Source: Pseudomonas helleri (GTDB taxonomy: Bacteria; Pseudomonadota; Gammaproteobacteria; Pseudomonadales; Pseudomonadaceae). From it: a stretch of DNA of 64,000 bases. The notes under the pieces were generated by a model. The model was given only the letters and a program-made list of their open reading frames with translations, ran no database searches and was not told the DNA's origin. How positions within the stretch are numbered: the first letter of the stretch is position 1; every line of letters begins with the position of its first letter. Where the stretch lies: contig NZ_JYLD01000005.1 of the NCBI RefSeq assembly GCF_001043025.1, forward strand, positions 62,001-126,000, given 5' to 3'. A program made the position numbers and the translations under genes. Positions 49,059 through 57,653 of this stretch are shown in pieces.

Positions 49059-49997
49059 TTACTCGGCGACATGCGCCGTTTTAGGTTGATGCTGTTGCAG
49101 GTTTTTGTCGGCTTTATAGCGCAGCGCTACGTCAGGCACGCTGCTGGCTTTGCCGGTTTCAACCCAGTTACGAATACGCCCGGCATCGGCAAAGTGAGTG
49201 TATTTACCGAATGCATCCAGAATCACCAATGACACAGGGCGATTACCCATTTCGGTCACCAGCACCAGACAATGGCCTGCCTGATTGGTGAAGCCGGTTT
49301 TGGTGATCTTGATGTTCCATTTGTCTTTGTTGATTAAATGGTCGGTGTTGTGAAAGCCCAGGGTGTAGTTGGGTTTACGGAACGTCACCGATTTTTCTTT
49401 GGTGGTGCTCAGTTGGCTGAGCATCGGGTAGTGGCGCGCGGCGGCGAGCAATTTGCTCAGGTCGCGGGCCGTCGAGACGTTGCGCGGCGACAGGCCGGTA
49501 GGTTCAACGTAATGGGTGTGCATCATGCCCAGGCTCTTGGCCTTGGCGTTCATGGCAGCAATAAATTTCACGTAGCCGCCCGGGTAGTGGTGCGCCAGGC
49601 TGGCCGCAGCGCGGTTTTCCGAGGACATCAGGGTGATCAGCATCATTTCGTGACGTGACAACTCGCTGCCCAGCTTGACCCGCGAGAACACGCCTTTCAT
49701 TTCCGGGGTGTCGCTGATGTTGACCGAGATGTACTCGTCCATCGATTGCTTGGCGTCCAGCACCACCATCGCGGTCATCAGTTTGGAAACCGATGCGATG
49801 GGCACGACCACGTCCGGGTTGCTGGCGTAAATGACTTTATTGGTTTGCAGGTCGATCAGCAGCGCGCTGCCAGAAGCAATGTGCAGTTTCGACATGTCTC
49901 GGGGTGACATGGTGCCTTCCGTCGCTGCGGCGATTGAAGGAGCGGCTGTGCCTGTGAGAACTAAAAATAGGCTCAAAATCGAAAGATGAATTTTCAC
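49059..49997 (-). CDS. pbpG: D-alanyl-D-alanine endopeptidase (PBP7, PbpG)
   Basis: A 312-residue periplasmic serine peptidase of the S11 family. A signal peptide ([21 protein letters not shown]) leads to the three active-site motifs SVSK (about residue 69), SSEN (about 126) and KTG (about 234). PBP7 cuts D-Ala to diaminopimelate cross-links in peptidoglycan and aids remodelling. The length and lack of a C-terminal amphipathic anchor fit PbpG better than DacA-type carboxypeptidases. Two TAACGTTA palindromes lie upstream of its start. Confidence 0.92.
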   Translation of the reverse strand: MKIHLSILSLFLVLTGTAAPSIAAATEGTMSPRDMSKLHIASGSALLIDLQTNKVIYASNPDVVVPIASVSKLMTAMVVLDAKQSMDEYISVNISDTPEMKGVFSRVKLGSELSRHEMMLITLMSSENRAAASLAHHYPGGYVKFIAAMNAKAKSLGMMHTHYVEPTGLSPRNVSTARDLSKLLAAARHYPMLSQLSTTKEKSVTFRKPNYTLGFHNTDHLINKDKWNIKITKTGFTNQAGHCLVLVTEMGNRPVSLVILDAFGKYTHFADAGRIRNWVETGKASSVPDVALRYKADKNLQQHQPKTAHVAE

Positions 49998-50346
49998 GCA
50001 GATTGACTCAATGATGGTTAGGGAATTCTGAACGGCAACCGTTGGTATACATATAACGTTACATTTTCTGAGTATGGATTAATAACGTTAGAAATGCCTG
50101 TATTTGCAGGGGGTTAGCAGAGAAATTTCACGCGGTAGGTGAGCCTGGGTATTGTGCGCCGTGCCGGTGAGGATTTTGCTGCTTCACAAGCCCGTGAAGC
50201 GTGCATCGCACGAGCCTAGCAGCGCAATGCTGTTGGCTGGCTGAACAGACGTTGCAGCGGGGAATCAAGGGGCTTTAAAACGCAAAACGCCCATGAGGTG
50301 TCAGGCTCATGGGCGTTTTGCAGTTTAGGTGCCAGGGAGGGGCGGG
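49998..50346. other. Intergenic region upstream of pbpG, no gene seen
   Basis: About 350 bases. It contains two identical 8-base palindromes, TAACGTTA, at 50054-50061 and 50083-50090, and a bidirectional terminator at 50282-50322. No open frame with a credible start was found. Confidence 0.6.
50282..50322. terminator. Bidirectional terminator downstream of the XRE/DUF2975 pair
   Basis: GCAAAACGCCCATGAG, eight loop bases, then CTCATGGGCGTTTTGC: a perfect 16-base-pair stem with A and T tracts on either side, so it can end transcription from either direction. It serves the minus-strand regulator gene that ends at 50347. Confidence 0.8.
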
Positions 50347-50556
50347 TTACGGCTCCGGTTGAAAATGCAGCAAGTCGCCGGGTTGGCAATCCAGAGCGAC
50401 ACAGATGGCTTCGAGGGTGGCCAGCCTTATACCTTTGACTTTTCCTTGTTTGAGCAGTGAAAGGTTCTGCTCGGTTATCCCGATCATTTGCGCGAGGTCT
50501 TTGGACTTCATCTTGCGTGTGGCCAGCATGACGTCCAGTTTTATGGCTATCGGCAT
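50347..50556 (-). CDS. XRE-family (Cro/CI type) transcriptional regulator
   Basis: A 69-residue protein that is a single helix-turn-helix domain, with KDLAQMIGITEQNLSLLKQG as the HTH and a closing GDLLHFQP segment typical of the YozG-like HTH_26 group. Regulators of this kind are usually paired with a DUF2975 membrane protein, as here: the partner gene lies 9 bases upstream in the same operon. It probably represses its own operon; a palindrome upstream of the pair (51200-51214) is a candidate site. Confidence 0.88.
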   Translation of the reverse strand: MPIAIKLDVMLATRKMKSKDLAQMIGITEQNLSLLKQGKVKGIRLATLEAICVALDCQPGDLLHFQPEP

Positions 50557-50565
50557 CGTGCCCTC

Positions 50566-51117
50566 TTAAACAAACTGCTCATTCTCTCTTGCCAACGAAC
50601 ACGCGTTGGACAAGCTGCGAGCGATGATCATAAGAGAGGCTGAGAGAAATAACGCAACAATATGTGACGGCTCAAAGTTAATACTGAGCAACCGTTCGCC
50701 TGCAGGTCGGGTGAAGGTAATCCACACACTCATCACCGGTGTCAGCACCAGGCTGGCCAGTACCCAGAGCAACACGCTCTTGCCCACTTTGCCCAGCAGG
50801 TCTGCCGACTCTGACGAAAAGTATTCGCCTTTGCTGTAGGCCAGAAACAGGCTGCGCAGCGCCAGTAAACCTTTTGCCAGTATCAGCAGCGGGATACTGG
50901 ACAGGACGATTCCGCCGGCCGCTTGCCACCAGGGCATGAGCGAGATGTTGGCGTTCAATTGGCCGATCATCGCGGTCAAGTTGAATCCGCCCATGAAACT
51001 GCCGAGCGCGTCAGGGAAAATCCAGTAAGCGATATTGGCCAGCAGCATGCTGACCACCAGTACCAATGTGGCGGTCGCCAAGATCCGGCTGCGATTGGCC
51101 AGGAGATCTGTTGTCAT
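50566..51117 (-). CDS. DUF2975 membrane protein, partner of the XRE regulator
   Basis: A 183-residue inner-membrane protein with four hydrophobic helices (about 14-34, 66-88, 115-135, 150-170) and the DUF2975-type C-terminus SLARENEQF. It forms a two-gene unit with the XRE regulator that follows. The function of DUF2975 proteins is unknown; by analogy to other membrane protein plus XRE pairs it may sense a signal and control the regulator. No catalytic motif is visible. Confidence 0.85.
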   Translation of the reverse strand: MTTDLLANRSRILATATLVLVVSMLLANIAYWIFPDALGSFMGGFNLTAMIGQLNANISLMPWWQAAGGIVLSSIPLLILAKGLLALRSLFLAYSKGEYFSSESADLLGKVGKSVLLWVLASLVLTPVMSVWITFTRPAGERLLSINFEPSHIVALFLSASLMIIARSLSNACSLARENEQFV

Positions 51118-51199
51118 CGAACAATCCTTTTATGCGTAGTCATCGATTTAAGTGTCCGGAGGCTGCGCAGTCCTTCCGGGTAGGCCTGTGCAGTGGCTG

Positions 51200-51214
51200 T
51201 ATCGTAATTCGATA
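51200..51214. promoter_or_regulatory. Candidate operator upstream of the DUF2975/XRE operon
   Basis: TATCGTAATTCGATA is a perfect 5-base inverted repeat around a 5-base centre, in the promoter region about 85 bases before the DUF2975 start. A further CGATAA half lies at 51231. It is a plausible site for the XRE protein. Confidence 0.35.
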
Positions 51215-51354
51215 ATAAATGATTGTAAAACGATAATTTTATGGCGACAGATTGCAGCTTGATGTCTGCGTGAATTCCGGGCAGGGGTGTGTTGTTTAAG
51301 TGCTACTGCGCAATTGTGTAAAATGCCGGCCTTTGAAATTGACCGGCCAGCCTG

Positions 51355-52296
51355 ATGACCCCTGAAGCGTTAACCACCTTGCACCTGCATTTAATGACCG
51401 CCCTGGAGGCTGCGCCTGCTGAAACACGGCGTATTTTCCATGGGCGCGGCCGCTGCTGGCCGAGCCTGGAGCAGTTGACGGTGGACTGGCTGCAAGGTGT
51501 GGTGTTGGTCTCGTTGTTCAAAGAGCCGGAGCCCGCCCAGCTTGAAGCCCTGAAGCAGATGCTGCTGACGATTGTGCAGTCGCCGGTGTGGCAAGCCTGT
51601 GGCGCCCACACGCTGGTGATGCAGCATCGCTACACGTTGCAAAGTGATACTGAATGGCTGGCGGGTGAGCCGGTGGACGAGTGGACGCTCACAGAAGGCG
51701 GATTGCGTTATCAGGTGGACCTGGGCCGCAAGCAGAACAACGGGCTGTTTCTGGATATGCGTTATGGCCGTAACTGGGTGCGGGAGAATACCGAGGGTAA
51801 GCGGGTGTTGAATCTGTTTGCCTACACATGCGGGTTTTCTGTCGCGGCCATTGAAGGCGGCGCTGAGCATGTGGTGAACCTCGACATGTCACGTGCGGCC
51901 CTGAGCCGTGGCCGGGACAACCACCGGCTAAACGGGCATGACACCGGCAAGGTGAGCTTCCTTGGGCATGAGTTGTTCAAGTCCTGGGGGAAGGTCAAAA
52001 GCCTGGGGCCTTACGATGTGGTCATCATCGACCCGCCTTCGTTCCAGAAGGGCAGTTTTTTGCTGACCAAGGATTACCAGCGCGTGCTGCGGCGCTTGCC
52101 GGAATTGCTCACTGATAACGGCACGGTATTGGCGTGCATGAACGATCCTTCGCTGGGCTCCGAATTTTTGATCAATGGCGTGACCGCCGAGGCGCCGAGC
52201 CTGCGTTTTGAGCAACGGCTGGAAAACCCGCCGGAGTTTCCGGATGCCGATCCTGAGTGCGGGCTGAAAGCGCTGGTGTTCAAGCAGGGCGTGTGA
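51355..52296 (+). CDS. SAM-dependent methyltransferase, RlmI/RlmL-like
   Basis: A 313-residue class I methyltransferase. It has the SAM-binding LNLFAYTCGFSVAA (about residue 142) preceded by NNGLFLDMRYGR, an acidic LDMSRAAL strand and the catalytic DPPSF motif (about 224). This pattern is that of RlmI/RlmK-type enzymes that methylate 23S rRNA; it lacks an N-terminal PUA domain, so it is not RlmI itself. No strong ribosome site is visible before ATG 51355, but the start fits the homology. The exact target is not known. Confidence 0.85.
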   Translation: MTPEALTTLHLHLMTALEAAPAETRRIFHGRGRCWPSLEQLTVDWLQGVVLVSLFKEPEPAQLEALKQMLLTIVQSPVWQACGAHTLVMQHRYTLQSDTEWLAGEPVDEWTLTEGGLRYQVDLGRKQNNGLFLDMRYGRNWVRENTEGKRVLNLFAYTCGFSVAAIEGGAEHVVNLDMSRAALSRGRDNHRLNGHDTGKVSFLGHELFKSWGKVKSLGPYDVVIIDPPSFQKGSFLLTKDYQRVLRRLPELLTDNGTVLACMNDPSLGSEFLINGVTAEAPSLRFEQRLENPPEFPDADPECGLKALVFKQGV

Positions 52297-52301
52297 CAGG
52301 C

Positions 52302-52329
52302 AAAAAAAAGCCCGCGGGAGAGTGCGGGC
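52302..52329 (-). terminator. Terminator of dps
   Basis: On the minus strand GCCCGC, eight loop bases, GCGGGC is followed by eight T residues. It lies about 190 bases after the dps stop codon, with a REP half and a small hairpin between. Confidence 0.65.
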
Positions 52330-52421
52330 CAAGGTTCATTGAATGAGCGGGATCACTATACAAGTCGCCTGTTGTGACCACCGTGAAACAAAATTCATGA
52401 GCCGGGTGAAACTGCAGGCCC

Positions 52422-52484
52422 TGTAGGAGCGAGCTTGCCTCGCGATCTTTTGATCTGATATTCCCTCGCCCGAAGGAGAGGGAA
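52422..52484. repeat. REP half and ATTCCCTC hairpin between methyltransferase and dps
   Basis: TGTAGGAGCGAGCTTGCCTC (52422 on) is a lone REP core, followed by ATTCCCTC, ten bases, GAGGGAAT (52459-52484). Similar pairs occur elsewhere in this window (for example 31186 and 31520). Confidence 0.65.
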
Positions 52485-52520
52485 TATCGGCGAGGACGGT
52501 GGCCCCCCGCGGCTCACACG

Positions 52521-53039
52521 TTAGCGAGTGCGCGACGACTCAAACAGGAACCAGACGCGGCGTTCGGCTTCGTCGATCCAGTTTTCCAGCAAGCTGGTAG
52601 TGGCCACGTCACCCGACTCAGAGCACAGCTCGTGGGTGGCGCGCATGTAGGCGGCCAACTGGATGTTGTCTTCGCGCAATTCGGCGAGCATGTCTTCCGG
52701 GGTCACGAAATCAGCATCGTTGTCCAGCAGGCGCTGGAGATTTTTGATATGTCCGATCGAGCGGATTGTGGTGCGCCCCAGCTTGCGCACGCGCTCGGCA
52801 ATGGCATCGGTGGTGGCAAAAATCTGATCAGATTGCTCATCCAGCAGCAGGTGGAAGTCACGGAAGTGCGGGCCGGACATGTGCCAGTGGAAGTTCTTGG
52901 TTTTCATGTAAATGGCGAACGTGTCGGCCAGCAATGCATTCACTTCTGCAGCAATGTTGATGCGTGCTTCTTCGCTCAGCGCCGAAGGTGTCCGCAGATC
53001 GGCCTTTCTGCTTTCCTTGGCGGATTTCAGGTCTTTCAT
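52521..53039 (-). CDS. dps: DNA-protecting ferritin-like protein Dps
   Basis: A 172-residue Dps. The ferroxidase-centre motif, shared between subunits, is visible: KNFHWHMSGPHF (about residue 46) and DEQSDQIF (about 68). Dps forms twelve-subunit cages that oxidise Fe(II) with hydrogen peroxide and protect DNA in stationary phase. The N-terminal Lys/Arg-rich start (MKDLKSAKESRKADLR) fits DNA binding. GAGGA lies six bases before the ATG. Neighbours do not form an operon with it. Confidence 0.93.
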   Translation of the reverse strand: MKDLKSAKESRKADLRTPSALSEEARINIAAEVNALLADTFAIYMKTKNFHWHMSGPHFRDFHLLLDEQSDQIFATTDAIAERVRKLGRTTIRSIGHIKNLQRLLDNDADFVTPEDMLAELREDNIQLAAYMRATHELCSESGDVATTSLLENWIDEAERRVWFLFESSRTR

Positions 53040-53245
53040 GGTCGTTCCTCGTGTTGGCTGTGAATAGGCTTAAACGAATGAATAGTGGGGCTGACTAAAG
53101 ACCACGAACAGTGGTTCGTCAAACCCGCCGGGCGGCTCAATAAGGGCGGCTAAACGTTACGACCTGACGAAGAGCAAGATCGTTCAAGACTTTCACTGAC
53201 CAAGTTGCGACCCTTTGTCGCTGCTTACTGCCGGGATGTTTTTTG

Positions 53246-53941
53246 ATGCCTACTTCGCTTCCTCGCGTCGCTTTTACACGCGGCGCGATTGCTTGTCTGC
53301 CCTTGACCCTGGCGTGCGCGCCCTGGGGACTTTTAGCCGGTTCGACGGCGATTGATGCGCAATTGACACCGATGCAAGCCCAAGGGCTGTCGCTTTTTGT
53401 GTTTGCCGGGGCGGCTCAATTGGTGGCCATTGGCATGATCAAAGGGGGCGCCAGTGCGCTGTCCATTTTGATCACCACGCTGCTGCTGACCTCGCAACAC
53501 ATCCTCTATGCGATGCATTTGCGCCCCATTGTCGCGCCCATGGAGGCTAAATGGCGCGCCAGCCTTGGCTTTTTGCTGACCGATGAGTTTTTTGCCTTGG
53601 TCAGCCCGTATGACCAAAAAACCTTCAACCGCTGGTACGCCCTGGGCGTTGGCCTGTGCATGTATGTGGGCTGGAACCTGTTTACCTGCCTGGGGGTGAT
53701 TGTCGGTAAAAGCATTCCGGGGCTGGATCAATTGGGGCTGGAATTCTCGATTGCCGCGACGTTCATTGCCCTGATCACGCCCATTGTGCGCAATGTGCCA
53801 ACGCTGATTTGCGTCGCCGTCTCGTTATTGAGCGTGGTGCTGTTCAGTTATTGGCAATGGGAGTCGGCGATTGTGCTGGCGGGGTTGGCGGGTATGACCG
53901 TCGGGTATCTGTGCAAACGGCTGGGAGCGTACTTCGCATGA
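53246..53941 (+). CDS. azlC: AzlC-family branched-chain amino acid exporter, large subunit
   Basis: A 231-residue membrane protein with about five to six helices and the AzlC signature region LLLTSQHILYAMHLRP (about residue 87). With a small AzlD partner it exports branched-chain amino acids across the inner membrane. The azlD gene overlaps its end by 4 bases (ATGA). ATG 53246 is preferred to the overlapping TTG at 53243. AzlC pairs are also known for azaleucine resistance. Confidence 0.9.
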   Translation: MPTSLPRVAFTRGAIACLPLTLACAPWGLLAGSTAIDAQLTPMQAQGLSLFVFAGAAQLVAIGMIKGGASALSILITTLLLTSQHILYAMHLRPIVAPMEAKWRASLGFLLTDEFFALVSPYDQKTFNRWYALGVGLCMYVGWNLFTCLGVIVGKSIPGLDQLGLEFSIAATFIALITPIVRNVPTLICVAVSLLSVVLFSYWQWESAIVLAGLAGMTVGYLCKRLGAYFA

Positions 53942-54252
53942 CGGTATGGCTGATTATTGGCGGGATGACGCTGATTCTGTTTTTTAACCGCTATCTGTTT
54001 CTTGAGCCGCGTTTGCCGATTCGCTTGAACCGCGGGGTTCGTGAGTTTCTGGGGTTTGCGGTGCCGGGCATGTTGACGGCGATTTGCGGGCCGATCATTT
54101 TTATCAAGGATCACACCCTTGATCTGAGCCCCACCAACCCGTACCTGCTGGCGGCTGTGTGTGCGATAGGGCTGATGCTCTGGACCCGCAACGTGTTGCT
54201 CAGTGTCGTGTTAAGTGTGGCGTTGTTTTATCTGTTTCGCTGGTGGCTATAA
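53938..54252 (+). CDS. azlD: AzlD-family exporter, small subunit
   Basis: A 104-residue membrane protein with four helices and the AzlD/YgaH hallmark of a short loop with basic residues (RLNRGVREFLGF). It starts 4 bases inside azlC, a translationally coupled pair. Its last 50 or so bases overlap, on the opposite strand, a small gene at 54200-54394. The two subunits together form the exporter. Confidence 0.9.
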   Translation: MTVWLIIGGMTLILFFNRYLFLEPRLPIRLNRGVREFLGFAVPGMLTAICGPIIFIKDHTLDLSPTNPYLLAAVCAIGLMLWTRNVLLSVVLSVALFYLFRWWL

Positions 54253-54394
54253 CTTGCGCTGCGGCGCGTGATTTGAACGGGCCGCTGACGGGAACACCGT
54301 CAATGACCACATACCAGCACGCCAGCAGACCGTCCGCGCGAAGCGGTTCGGGGACTGCGCTGCCGACAACCGACATGATATGGACCTTTGGCAA
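54200..54394 (-). CDS. Small hypothetical protein, 64 residues, overlapping azlD tail-to-tail
   Basis: The frame starts at a TTG with a perfect AGGAGG six bases upstream (AGGAGGTTCCTTTG), which is strong support for translation despite the unusual start. The protein has a WYVVIDGVPVSGPF stretch resembling small Pseudomonas proteins of unknown role. Its 3' end overlaps the end of azlD by about 50 bases in antisense. No function can be given. Confidence 0.55.
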   Translation of the reverse strand: MPKVHIMSVVGSAVPEPLRADGLLACWYVVIDGVPVSGPFKSRAAAQVIATSETDKTTPHLTRH

Positions 54395-54744
54395 AGGAAC
54401 CTCCTGCTATCAAACAATGGCGCCACTTTAAGGCTTGGGCCCATGCGCAAAAAATCATTACGCGTGATAGTCGCCATTGATGCGGGTATAGGTATCTATA
54501 CAACTTTAGAAGGTTAACGAATTATCGCGTTGTAGGAGCTGCCGCAGGCTGCGATCTTTTGATCTTCAACGTCAAAAGATCGCAGCCTGCGGCAGCTCCT
54601 ACGAAGATTTTGATGCGGCGAAAGTCTGTTCTTTTGATCTAAAAAGCTACGTTAAACAACCCTGTCCGACCGCAGCCTTCGTGCCTCGTCAGCGACTACG
54701 GCCGCCTGAAAGGTGTGTCGCTACATAGGTTGCTTCCAGGCAGT
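54395..54744. other. Gene-free stretch holding a large REP palindrome
   Basis: About 350 bases between the small 54200 gene and the 64-residue gene at 54745. It contains the REP palindrome at 54532-54602 and the promoter region of the 54200 gene. No credible open frame was found. Confidence 0.55.
54532..54602. repeat. Large REP palindrome
   Basis: GTAGGAGCTGCCGCAGGCTG, running to base 54562, pairs perfectly over 31 bases with the arm ending GGCAGCTCCTAC at 54602, with a 9-base loop. It is a different REP subtype (GAGCTGCCGCAGGCTGCG) from most others in the window. Confidence 0.85.
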
Positions 54745-54939
54745 TTAGTCGACGACTTGATCCAGCATTTGCATCACTTCATGGTCACTCAACAAGCCCT
54801 GGCTAACCAGGTGTTGAGCCAGCAGAGAAACCAGCTTGGCGGCGCGGTGGCCTTCAAGCTGTTTGAGTTCGGTCAGCGTGTTGTAGACCTTGGTGGAAGT
54901 GCACAGGCCTACAGTGCGGTGCGGGTTTTGTGTCGGCAT
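54745..54939 (-). CDS. Small hypothetical protein, 64 residues
   Basis: A frame of 64 codons starting at ATG 54939, with AAGGA eight bases upstream; the longer frame to 55026 lacks such support. It ends in a helical segment (LLSDHEVMQMLDQVVD). The middle is a leucine-rich helix (VSLLAQHLVSQGLL). It resembles small conserved Pseudomonas proteins, but I recognise no family or role. Confidence 0.6.
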   Translation of the reverse strand: MPTQNPHRTVGLCTSTKVYNTLTELKQLEGHRAAKLVSLLAQHLVSQGLLSDHEVMQMLDQVVD

Positions 54940-55111
54940 ACAGGTCGTCCTTGTTTTTATGGTGTGCGAAGTGTCACGGCCAGAGCGTCGAAAGTGTGTG
55001 CATGCTGATGCCGTAGTTTCTGCCAATACTGTGTCCAGTGCGTGACAATCGCAACCTCAATTCAAACCTGGCGGCAACTGAACAAGCCTGCCGCTGGGGT
55101 GTTGACTGCGA

Positions 55112-55456
55112 TTACCAGCGTGGTGGGCCGTAATAACCGCGGGGTGGACCGTAGTACACCGGTTGTGGTCGGCCGTAATAGGCCGGTGCATAAACCGGTT
55201 GTGGTTGTACGTAAACTGGCTGCGCCTGGTAGTACACCGGAGGTGCCTGCACATAAACCGGTTGTGGTTGCACATAGACCGGGTGTTCTACGTAAACCGG
55301 GCGCTGTTGGCTGGCGACTATCGAGCCAACAACCGTAGCACCGACCACTGCGCCAACCAGCGCCGGGCCAGCACCCCAACCGCCATGGGCGGATGCCTGG
55401 CCAGCGACAGCCAGGGCGCCGATCAGCAAAGCAACTTTGGGGAAGGTACGCATCAT
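55112..55456 (-). CDS. Secreted repeat protein with PVYVQPQ motifs
   Basis: A 114-residue exported protein. After a signal peptide (VALLIGALAVAGQASA) comes a Gly-rich segment (GAGPALVGAVVGATVVG) like a glycine zipper, then a run of Pro/Val/Tyr/Gln repeats (PVYVQPQ, PVYYQAQ) and a Tyr-Gly-Pro tail. Such proteins are usually envelope-associated; the role is unknown. I start at ATG 55456, with GAGGA six bases upstream. The repeats also make the plus strand look like a coding frame, which is a shadow. Confidence 0.82.
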   Translation of the reverse strand: MMRTFPKVALLIGALAVAGQASAHGGWGAGPALVGAVVGATVVGSIVASQQRPVYVEHPVYVQPQPVYVQAPPVYYQAQPVYVQPQPVYAPAYYGRPQPVYYGPPRGYYGPPRW

Positions 55457-55675
55457 GACGATTCCTCTGCTTTCAACCCCGCGTCTTGGCCTGCACCAGG
55501 CCATATGAAATAGCGGGGATAACATTGAGACAATCTTTTTAGAAAAAATTGCAAAATGTTTCGGTAAAGTTTGTGTAAGGTCTTGGGCTCGCTGACACGT
55601 TTCAGCGAGCGCTATGATCCGGCAAATTTATCGCGGCAGCTTGAGCCGTTTATCCGAAAGCACGAGGAGATGAAC

Positions 55676-56494
55676 ATGCAAATGAATCCGAACAAAGACA
55701 CCCGGCTATGCATCTCGATGTCAGGCAGACCCGGGAATTTCGGACTGCGTTTTCATAATCATCTGTATGAACAGTTGGGCCTGAACTTTTACTACAAAGC
55801 CTTCAGCCCCAAAGACCTCGCCGGGGCCATTACCGGCATCCGGGCTTTTGGTATTCGCGGTTGCGGGGTGTCGATGCCCTTCAAGGAGGCGAGCATTGCG
55901 TTGGTCGACGAACTGGACGCCTCGGCGCAGGCCATTCAGTCGATCAACACCATCGTCAACACAGACGGGCACCTGAAGGCCTACAACACTGATTACATCG
56001 CCATTGCGCAATTGCTGCGTGATCACCAGGTTGCCAAGGACACCACGTTCGCCTTGCGCGGCAGCGGCGGCATGGCCAAGGCCGTGGCTTCAGCCTTGCG
56101 CGATGGCGGCTATCACAATGGCATGATCGTGGCCCGTAACGAGGTCACGGGTTCTGCGCTGGCGAAAAACCTCGGCTACTCATGGCAGGCAGAACTGGGC
56201 CAGCAGAGGCCGCAAATGCTCATCAACGTCACACCGGTTGGCATGGCGGGCGGGGCTGAGGCCGATGATCTGGCGTTTGCTGCTGAGGCGATCGATCAGG
56301 CCGAGATCCTGTTTGATGTGGTAGCGATCCCCGTTGAAACGCCCATGATCATTCGTGGCCGAGAGCAAGGCAAACGGGTCATTACGGGCCTTGAAGTGAT
56401 TGCCATCCAGGCGGTTGAGCAATTTGCCCTGTACACCGGCGTGCGCCCAACCCCGGAGCAGTTCCAGGCGGCGGTGGCCTTTGCCCGCAGTTGA
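55676..56494 (+). CDS. Shikimate 5-dehydrogenase-like protein (AroE family)
   Basis: A 272-residue NADP-type dehydrogenase of the AroE family. It shows the substrate-site Lys in VSMPFKEA (about residue 65), the Asp in YNTDYIA (about 105), an NADP-binding LRGSGGMAKAV (about 125), and the C-terminal EVIAIQAVEQF segment. It may reduce dehydroshikimate or a related compound; it could be an AroE-like paralogue, as the main aroE is usually elsewhere. GAGGAG lies six bases before ATG 55676, so the longer upstream frame is not used. Confidence 0.87.
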   Translation: MQMNPNKDTRLCISMSGRPGNFGLRFHNHLYEQLGLNFYYKAFSPKDLAGAITGIRAFGIRGCGVSMPFKEASIALVDELDASAQAIQSINTIVNTDGHLKAYNTDYIAIAQLLRDHQVAKDTTFALRGSGGMAKAVASALRDGGYHNGMIVARNEVTGSALAKNLGYSWQAELGQQRPQMLINVTPVGMAGGAEADDLAFAAEAIDQAEILFDVVAIPVETPMIIRGREQGKRVITGLEVIAIQAVEQFALYTGVRPTPEQFQAAVAFARS

Positions 56495-56541
56495 TGGTTG
56501 AGCCATAAAGGCCGAGATTCGGCCTTTATGGCGCTTAGCGC

Positions 56542-57465
56542 TTAAAGGTGCGCCAGTCGCACACCATTTTCGTCAACACGCAGGCTCACGGTGCCGCCGA
56601 TGATCAGTGGGCGCATGTCCGGGATATGGCCATTGGGAAACCCGAACACTTTCGGGAAGGAATACTGGGCCACGCGTTCGGCAATGATTGATTGAGCAAT
56701 GGGGCTGTGCGGCGAGGTGTCATCCGCGATGTTTTTCATGCCGCCAATAATCAGACCTTTAATCTTTTCAAAAGCCCCTGTCTGTTCGAGGCTTTTAAGG
56801 TAGCGGTCAATCTTGTAGTAAGCGTTCTCACCGATTTCTTCGAGAAACAGAATGGCGTTGTCGTAATTGAAGTTAAAGCGAGTGCCAGAAAGTGCGGTCA
56901 CGACGGTCATGTTTCCGCCAATCAGGGTGGCGCACGCCGAGCCCGGTTCATTGAGCAGGTTATTGTCCAGTTGGTACGTCGGTTTGATGCCTTTAAAGAG
57001 GTTGAAAATATTCTGATAAGAATCGGCTGACGGGGTTGGCGTGCTGATGATGTTTTGGCCGTGTACCGACTCAATTCCGTGCCTGGCCAGCAGGCTCTGC
57101 AAGAAGGTGATGTCGGAGTAGCCGATTAACCATTTGGGGTTATGTACGAAACGGCTCAGGTCGATGTGCTCCAGCAGTTGAACGCTGCCATAGCCGCCAC
57201 GGGTTGCCCAGATGGCATCAATTGAGTCGTCGTCCAGCGCCCACTGCAAGTCCCTGAGTCGTTGTTCGGGCGTGCCCGCATAGGTGTAATGATGCGCATG
57301 TCTGGCGAGCGCAAACTCACCGTAAACAGGTGTATAGCCCTGCTCAATGATCATGTTGTGAGTGTGCGTCAGCAGGTCTGGATTAGACACAGCCCCGGCC
57401 GGGGAGACGATGGCGATCCGGCTGCCGGGTTTAAGGTTTTTAGGTGTTATTGAACACAAGGTCAT
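56542..57465 (-). CDS. S66-family LD-carboxypeptidase-like protein
   Basis: A 307-residue peptidase of the S66 family. The catalytic Ser is in GYSDIT (about residue 110), the Glu in the later LFLEEIGE segment (about 210), and the His near PNGHIPDMR (about 282). LdcA enzymes trim the tetrapeptide of recycled peptidoglycan; MccF relatives inactivate microcin C-type compounds. No signal peptide is seen, fitting a cytoplasmic role. GC looks lower than its neighbours. It is flanked by convergent or unrelated genes. Confidence 0.88.
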   Translation of the reverse strand: MTLCSITPKNLKPGSRIAIVSPAGAVSNPDLLTHTHNMIIEQGYTPVYGEFALARHAHHYTYAGTPEQRLRDLQWALDDDSIDAIWATRGGYGSVQLLEHIDLSRFVHNPKWLIGYSDITFLQSLLARHGIESVHGQNIISTPTPSADSYQNIFNLFKGIKPTYQLDNNLLNEPGSACATLIGGNMTVVTALSGTRFNFNYDNAILFLEEIGENAYYKIDRYLKSLEQTGAFEKIKGLIIGGMKNIADDTSPHSPIAQSIIAERVAQYSFPKVFGFPNGHIPDMRPLIIGGTVSLRVDENGVRLAHL

Positions 57466-57585
57466 TACTGAAGCACTCCATGACGCCGTCGTTTTACGAT
57501 ATGAAGTGTTTAGCCTAGTCCTCGATCATCGGATGTATTTAAAGACGAGTCGCTTTAACGCGCGGGAAGGTTCCTGATAAAGAGT

Positions 57586-57643
57586 GGCTTTTTTAAAAGA
57601 GCCCCCGATGCCGGATTGAGCGGCGCGGCATCTGAGGGGGGCT
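57586..57643 (-). terminator. Terminator of yceH
   Basis: On the minus strand AGCCCCCCTCAGATGCC pairs with GGCATCGGGGGCT and is followed by CTTTTAAAAAAG: a long hairpin with a U-rich tail, 11 bases after the yceH stop. Confidence 0.7.
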
Positions 57644-57653
57644 ATGCAGGGTG

